Shown: in pieces, positions 62,022 to 64,000 of the stretch
Layout: each line of letters starts with the position of its first letter
Position numbering within the stretch: position 1 is the stretch's first letter
Assembly (NCBI GenBank): GCA_902399975.1
Contig: CABOHA010000001.1
Span: 955,397 to 1,019,396, forward strand
Source of the DNA: Coriobacteriaceae bacterium
GTDB lineage: Bacteria; Actinomycetota; Coriobacteriia; Coriobacteriales; Coriobacteriaceae
Direction: 5' to 3'
Length of the DNA: 64,000 bases
Translations under genes and position numbers: made by a program
Notes under the pieces: model-generated
The model's database searches: none
Seen by the model: the letters and a program-made list of their open reading frames with translations, nothing else
Told to the model about the DNA's origin: nothing

Positions 62022-62093
62022 AGAGGGAATCTCCTCGGTTTCACATCGAAACAGTTCAAACGTAACGATATTACCATCCCACTGCGCCTGTGC

Positions 62094-62123
62094 AAAAAAG
62101 AGGGCCGCCAAACAGCGACCCTC
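62094..62123 (-). terminator. Orphaned intrinsic terminator upstream of alaS
   Basis: GAGGGTCGC, TGTTTG, GCGGCCCTC (with one U-G pair) is followed on the minus strand by TTTTTT. It should end a minus-strand gene lying at higher coordinates, but only the erm(B) segment is there now. The element was probably inserted between this terminator and its gene, or replaced that gene's end. Confidence 0.8.
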
Positions 62124-62148
62124 CAGCGAAAGTGCATGTTATTTAGGA

Positions 62149-62316
62149 CTAAGCAATCCTATGAAAAAAATGTTTCTTTCTAAAATGTTCAGCTAAAGTA
62201 AACTTACATTCAGGATAATTTGAACAACCATAAAACGATTTTTTTAATACAATATTGTTGCCACACTTAGGACATTTTCCTACAAGGGGTCCCGAGCGCT
62301 TAGTGGGAATTTGCAC
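62149..62316 (-). pseudogene. Topoisomerase (TopB-type) C-terminal zinc-finger fragment
   Basis: The minus-strand frame reads VQIPTKRSGPLVGKCPKCGN, then a four-cysteine zinc ribbon (CPKC...GCSNYPEC) and KFTLAEHFRKK, matching the C-terminal part of type IA topoisomerases of Inc18 plasmids. There is no start, and after HFRKK the expected sequence is lost, ending in HFFHRIA and a stop. This break, near 62166-62180, is probably the junction to chromosomal DNA. Confidence 0.7.
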
Positions 62317-62319
62317 CCC

Positions 62320-62451
62320 TTATCGATACAAATTCCCCGTAGGCGCTAGGGACCTCTTTAGCTTCTTGGAAGCTGTCAGTAGTATATCTAATAATTTATC
62401 TCCATTCCCTTTAGTAACGTGTAACTTTCCAAATTTAAAAAAGCGACTCAT
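62320..62451 (-). CDS. Small protein downstream of erm(B)
   Basis: A 43-residue frame, MSRFFKFGKLHVTKGNGDKL and on to NLYR, with GGGAGG upstream of the ATG at 62451, five bases after the erm(B) stop. The HVTKGNGDKLLDILL segment resembles the start of antibiotic-biosynthesis monooxygenase-like proteins, so it may be a remnant of one. It commonly follows erm(B) in Inc18-derived segments, to my recollection; function unknown. Confidence 0.55.
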   Translation of the reverse strand: MSRFFKFGKLHVTKGNGDKLLDILLTASKKLKRSLAPTGNLYR

Positions 62452-62455
62452 AGAA

Positions 62456-63193
62456 TTATTTCCTCCCGTTAAATAATAGATAACTATTAAAAATAGACAA
62501 TACTTGCTCATAAGTAACGGTACTTAAATTGTTTACTTTGGCGTGTTTCATTGCTTGATGAAACTGATTTTTAGTAAACAGTTGACGATATTCTCGATTG
62601 ACCCATTTTGAAACAAAGTACGTATATAGCTTCCAATATTTATCTGGAACATCTGTGGTATGGCGGGTAAGTTTTATTAAGACACTGTTTACTTTTGGTT
62701 TAGGATGAAAGCATTCCGCTGGCAGCTTAAGCAATTGCTGAATCGAGACTTGAGTGTGCAAGAGCAACCCTAGTGTTCGGTGAATATCCAAGGTACGCTT
62801 GTAGAATCCTTCTTCAACAATCAGATAGATGTCAGACACATGGCTTTCAAAAACCACTTTTTTAATAATTTGTGTGCTTAAATGGTAAGGAATACTCCCA
62901 ACAATTTTATACCTCTGTTTGTTAGGGAATTGAAACTGTAGAATATCTTGGTGAATTAAAGTGACACGAGTGTTCAGTTTTAATTTTTCTGACGATAAGT
63001 TGAATAGATGACTGTCTAATTCAATAGACGTTACCTGTTTACTTATTTTAGCCAGTTTCGTCGTTAAATGCCCTTTACCTGTTCCAATTTCGTAAACGGT
63101 ATCGGTTTCTTTTAAATTCAATTGTTTTATTATTTGGTTGAGTACTTTTTCACTCGTTAAAAAGTTTTGAGAATATTTTATATTTTTGTTCAT
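62456..63193 (-). CDS. erm(B): 23S rRNA (adenine2058-N6)-dimethyltransferase Erm(B)
   Basis: Dimethylates A2058 and so gives resistance to macrolides, lincosamides and streptogramin B. The 245-residue sequence matches Erm(B) as I know it from end to end ([20 protein letters not shown] at the start, SAM motif [10 protein letters not shown], catalytic [13 protein letters not shown] at the end). The low-GC codon use is unlike the host. It is under translational attenuation by the leader peptide at 63318-63401. The ribosome site AGGAG lies inside the hairpin at 63192-63218. Confidence 0.98.
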   Translation of the reverse strand: MNKNIKYSQNFLTSEKVLNQIIKQLNLKETDTVYEIGTGKGHLTTKLAKISKQVTSIELDSHLFNLSSEKLKLNTRVTLIHQDILQFQFPNKQRYKIVGSIPYHLSTQIIKKVVFESHVSDIYLIVEEGFYKRTLDIHRTLGLLLHTQVSIQQLLKLPAECFHPKPKVNSVLIKLTRHTTDVPDKYWKLYTYFVSKWVNREYRQLFTKNQFHQAMKHAKVNNLSTVTYEQVLSIFNSYLLFNGRK

Positions 63194-63218
63194 GTAATCA
63201 CTCCTGAAGTGATTACAT
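63192..63218 (-). promoter_or_regulatory. erm(B) attenuator hairpin sequestering the ribosome site
   Basis: ATGTAATCACT and AGTGATTACAT pair perfectly around the AGGAG-containing loop, hiding the erm(B) start and Shine-Dalgarno sequence until a ribosome stalls on the leader peptide. Confidence 0.85.
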
Positions 63219-63317
63219 CTGTAAATAAATACATAAGTTAAACGATTTGTTTGTAATTTTAGTTATCTGTTTAAAAAGTCATAAGATTAGTCACTGGTAG
63301 GAATTAATCTAACGTAT

Positions 63318-63401
63318 TTATTTATCTGTGTAATCACTGTTTTTAGTCTGTTTCAAAACAGTAGATGTTTTATCTACATTACGCATTTGGAATACCAACA
63401 T
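63318..63401 (-). CDS. ermBL: erm(B) leader peptide ErmBL
   Basis: The 27-residue peptide begins MLVFQMRNVDKTSTVLKQTK and ends NSDYTDK. This is the macrolide-sensing leader; ribosomes with erythromycin stall at the RNVD region and unmask erm(B). GAAGGAGG precedes the ATG. All residues are present, so resistance is expected to be inducible rather than constitutive. Confidence 0.95.
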   Translation of the reverse strand: MLVFQMRNVDKTSTVLKQTKNSDYTDK

Positions 63402-63458
63402 GACGAATCCCTCCTTCTTAATTACAAATTTTTAGCATCTAATTTAACTTCAATTCCT

Positions 63459-63487
63459 ATTATACACAAAATTTTAAGATAAATCAA
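63459..63487 (-). promoter_or_regulatory. erm(B) promoter
   Basis: On the minus strand TTGATT (63482-63487), 17 bases, TATAAT (63459-63464): a good sigma-70-type promoter. The -35 box lies inside the end of the truncated replication gene. Confidence 0.8.
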
Positions 63488-63866
63488 TAGCTGTTGTTAA
63501 AATATCGCTTGCTGAAATAGTTTCTTTTTCCGTGTGAATATCAAAATCAATAAAGAAGGTATTGATTTGTCTTAAATTGTTTTCAGAATGTCCTTTAGTG
63601 TATGAACGGTTTTCGTCTGCATACGTACCATAACGATAAACGTTTGGTGTCCAATGCGTAAATGTATCTTGATTTTCGTGAATCGCTTCTTCGGAAGTCA
63701 GAACAACGCCACGTCCGCCAATCATGCTTTTTTTTGAGCGATACGCAAAAATAGCCCCTTTACTTTTACCTGGCTTGGTAGTGATTGAGCGAATTTTACT
63801 ATTTTTAAATTTGTGCTTTAACAAGCCGTCATGAAGCACAGTTTCTACAACAAAAGGGATATTCAT
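63474..63866 (-). pseudogene. Truncated Inc18 replication initiator (RepE/RepS/RepR type)
   Basis: A 130-residue frame starting MNIPFVVETVLHDGLLKHKF matches the N-terminus of the roughly 500-residue RepE/RepS/RepR of Inc18 plasmids. It stops after TTAIDLS, where the family continues; the last codons merge into the erm(B) upstream region. The initiator's remaining roughly 370 residues are missing, so it cannot support replication. AAGGAG precedes the ATG. Confidence 0.85.
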
Positions 63867-63931
63867 TCAGCTGTTCTCCTTTCTTACGAAAATTAATTAG
63901 TTAGAAGCTACGATCAAAGTTGAATCACAAC

Positions 63932-63971
63932 AAAAAAGGCAATCAACTAAGTTTTTCTTAATTGATTGCCT
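63932..63971 (-). terminator. Replication-gene leader attenuator
   Basis: AGGCAATCAA (63937-63946) and TTGATTGCCT (63962-63971) plus inner TAAG/CTTA form a strong hairpin, followed on the minus strand by TTTTTT. It matches the antisense-RNA-controlled attenuator in the rep leader of pIP501/pAMbeta1-type plasmids, about 70 bases before the rep start. With rep truncated it now lies upstream of the erm(B) promoter. Confidence 0.75.
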
Positions 63972-64000
63972 GGTATCTTCTTAAAGACTTGAAATCCCCT

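Larger units (their letters stand above)
62149..64000. mobile_element. Low-GC erm(B) segment of Inc18 plasmid origin
   Basis: From about 62.15 kb to the window end the DNA is AT-rich, unlike everything before it. On the minus strand it holds, 5' to 3': a replication leader attenuator, a truncated RepE/RepS gene, the erm(B) leader peptide, erm(B), a short open frame and the zinc-finger end of a type IA topoisomerase. All are known from pAMbeta1/pSM19035-type plasmids and transposons derived from them. The right end is beyond the window; no transposase or integrase is visible. Confidence 0.8.

Noticed and set aside
62149..64000. Tn916/Tn1545 conjugative transposon
   Set aside because: No integrase, excisionase, tet(M) or conjugation gene in view; only erm(B) and plasmid fragments can be supported.

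Overview
The window is mostly the chromosome of a high-GC anaerobic actinobacterium. Gene order, protein style and GC level suggest Coriobacteriia, most likely Collinsella; this comes from recognising sequences, not from a database search. Two blocks look foreign: a very GC-rich cobalamin island (about 14.05-36.85 kb) and a low-GC erm(B) segment (about 62.15 kb to the end).

Layout. 0.2-8.6 kb: peptide deformylase, PriA, glutamyl-tRNA synthetase, SAM synthetase and a fused L-serine dehydratase. 8.7-14.0 kb: an L,D-transpeptidase and a three-gene MacA/MacB-type efflux system. 14.05-36.85 kb: the cobalamin island. On the minus strand, 17 overlapping or abutting genes cover the anaerobic corrin pathway from the C20 methylation to nucleotide-loop assembly. 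Divergently, a cobalamin riboswitch precedes an exported CbiK-type chelatase, a small lipoprotein, a solute-binding lipoprotein, a FecCD permease and an ATPase with an extra C-terminal domain. The island is bounded by an IS21-like and an IS3-like transposase remnant, each with an in-frame stop. 36.85-40.7 kb: TetR regulator, flippase-like membrane protein, two identical tRNA-Glu genes and CCA-adding enzyme. 40.9-48.8 kb: a fructose phosphotransferase region (two PfkB kinases, EI, HPr, fructose EIIABC) with a divergent RpiR regulator. 48.8-62.0 kb: a long minus-strand housekeeping series (alaS, ruvX, mltG, yqeG, aroK, an aroB-like gene, pepQ, efp, asp23, nusB, xseB, tlyA, nadK, recN). 62.15-64 kb: erm(B) with its leader peptide, between fragments of an Inc18 plasmid (truncated replication gene with its attenuator, and a topoisomerase zinc-finger remnant).

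How the genes work together. The minus-strand operon encodes corrin-ring methylation, contraction, amidation, adenosylation and loop assembly. The riboswitch-controlled arm looks like an uptake and metal-handling arm at the cell surface. No sirohydrochlorin synthesis gene and no CbiMNQO cobalt importer lie in the window.

The intergenic spaces carry a striking set of long palindromes. One group shares a GGGACA-type motif and 29-33 bp arms (231, 3383, 5122, 48775). A second group of two (6770 and 45264) shares a conserved core with a covarying inner hairpin, while its perfect outer arms differ completely in sequence. Other candidates for follow-up are the exported chelatase locus, a CobU-like/CobC-like fusion and an AroB homologue without its usual active-site motifs.
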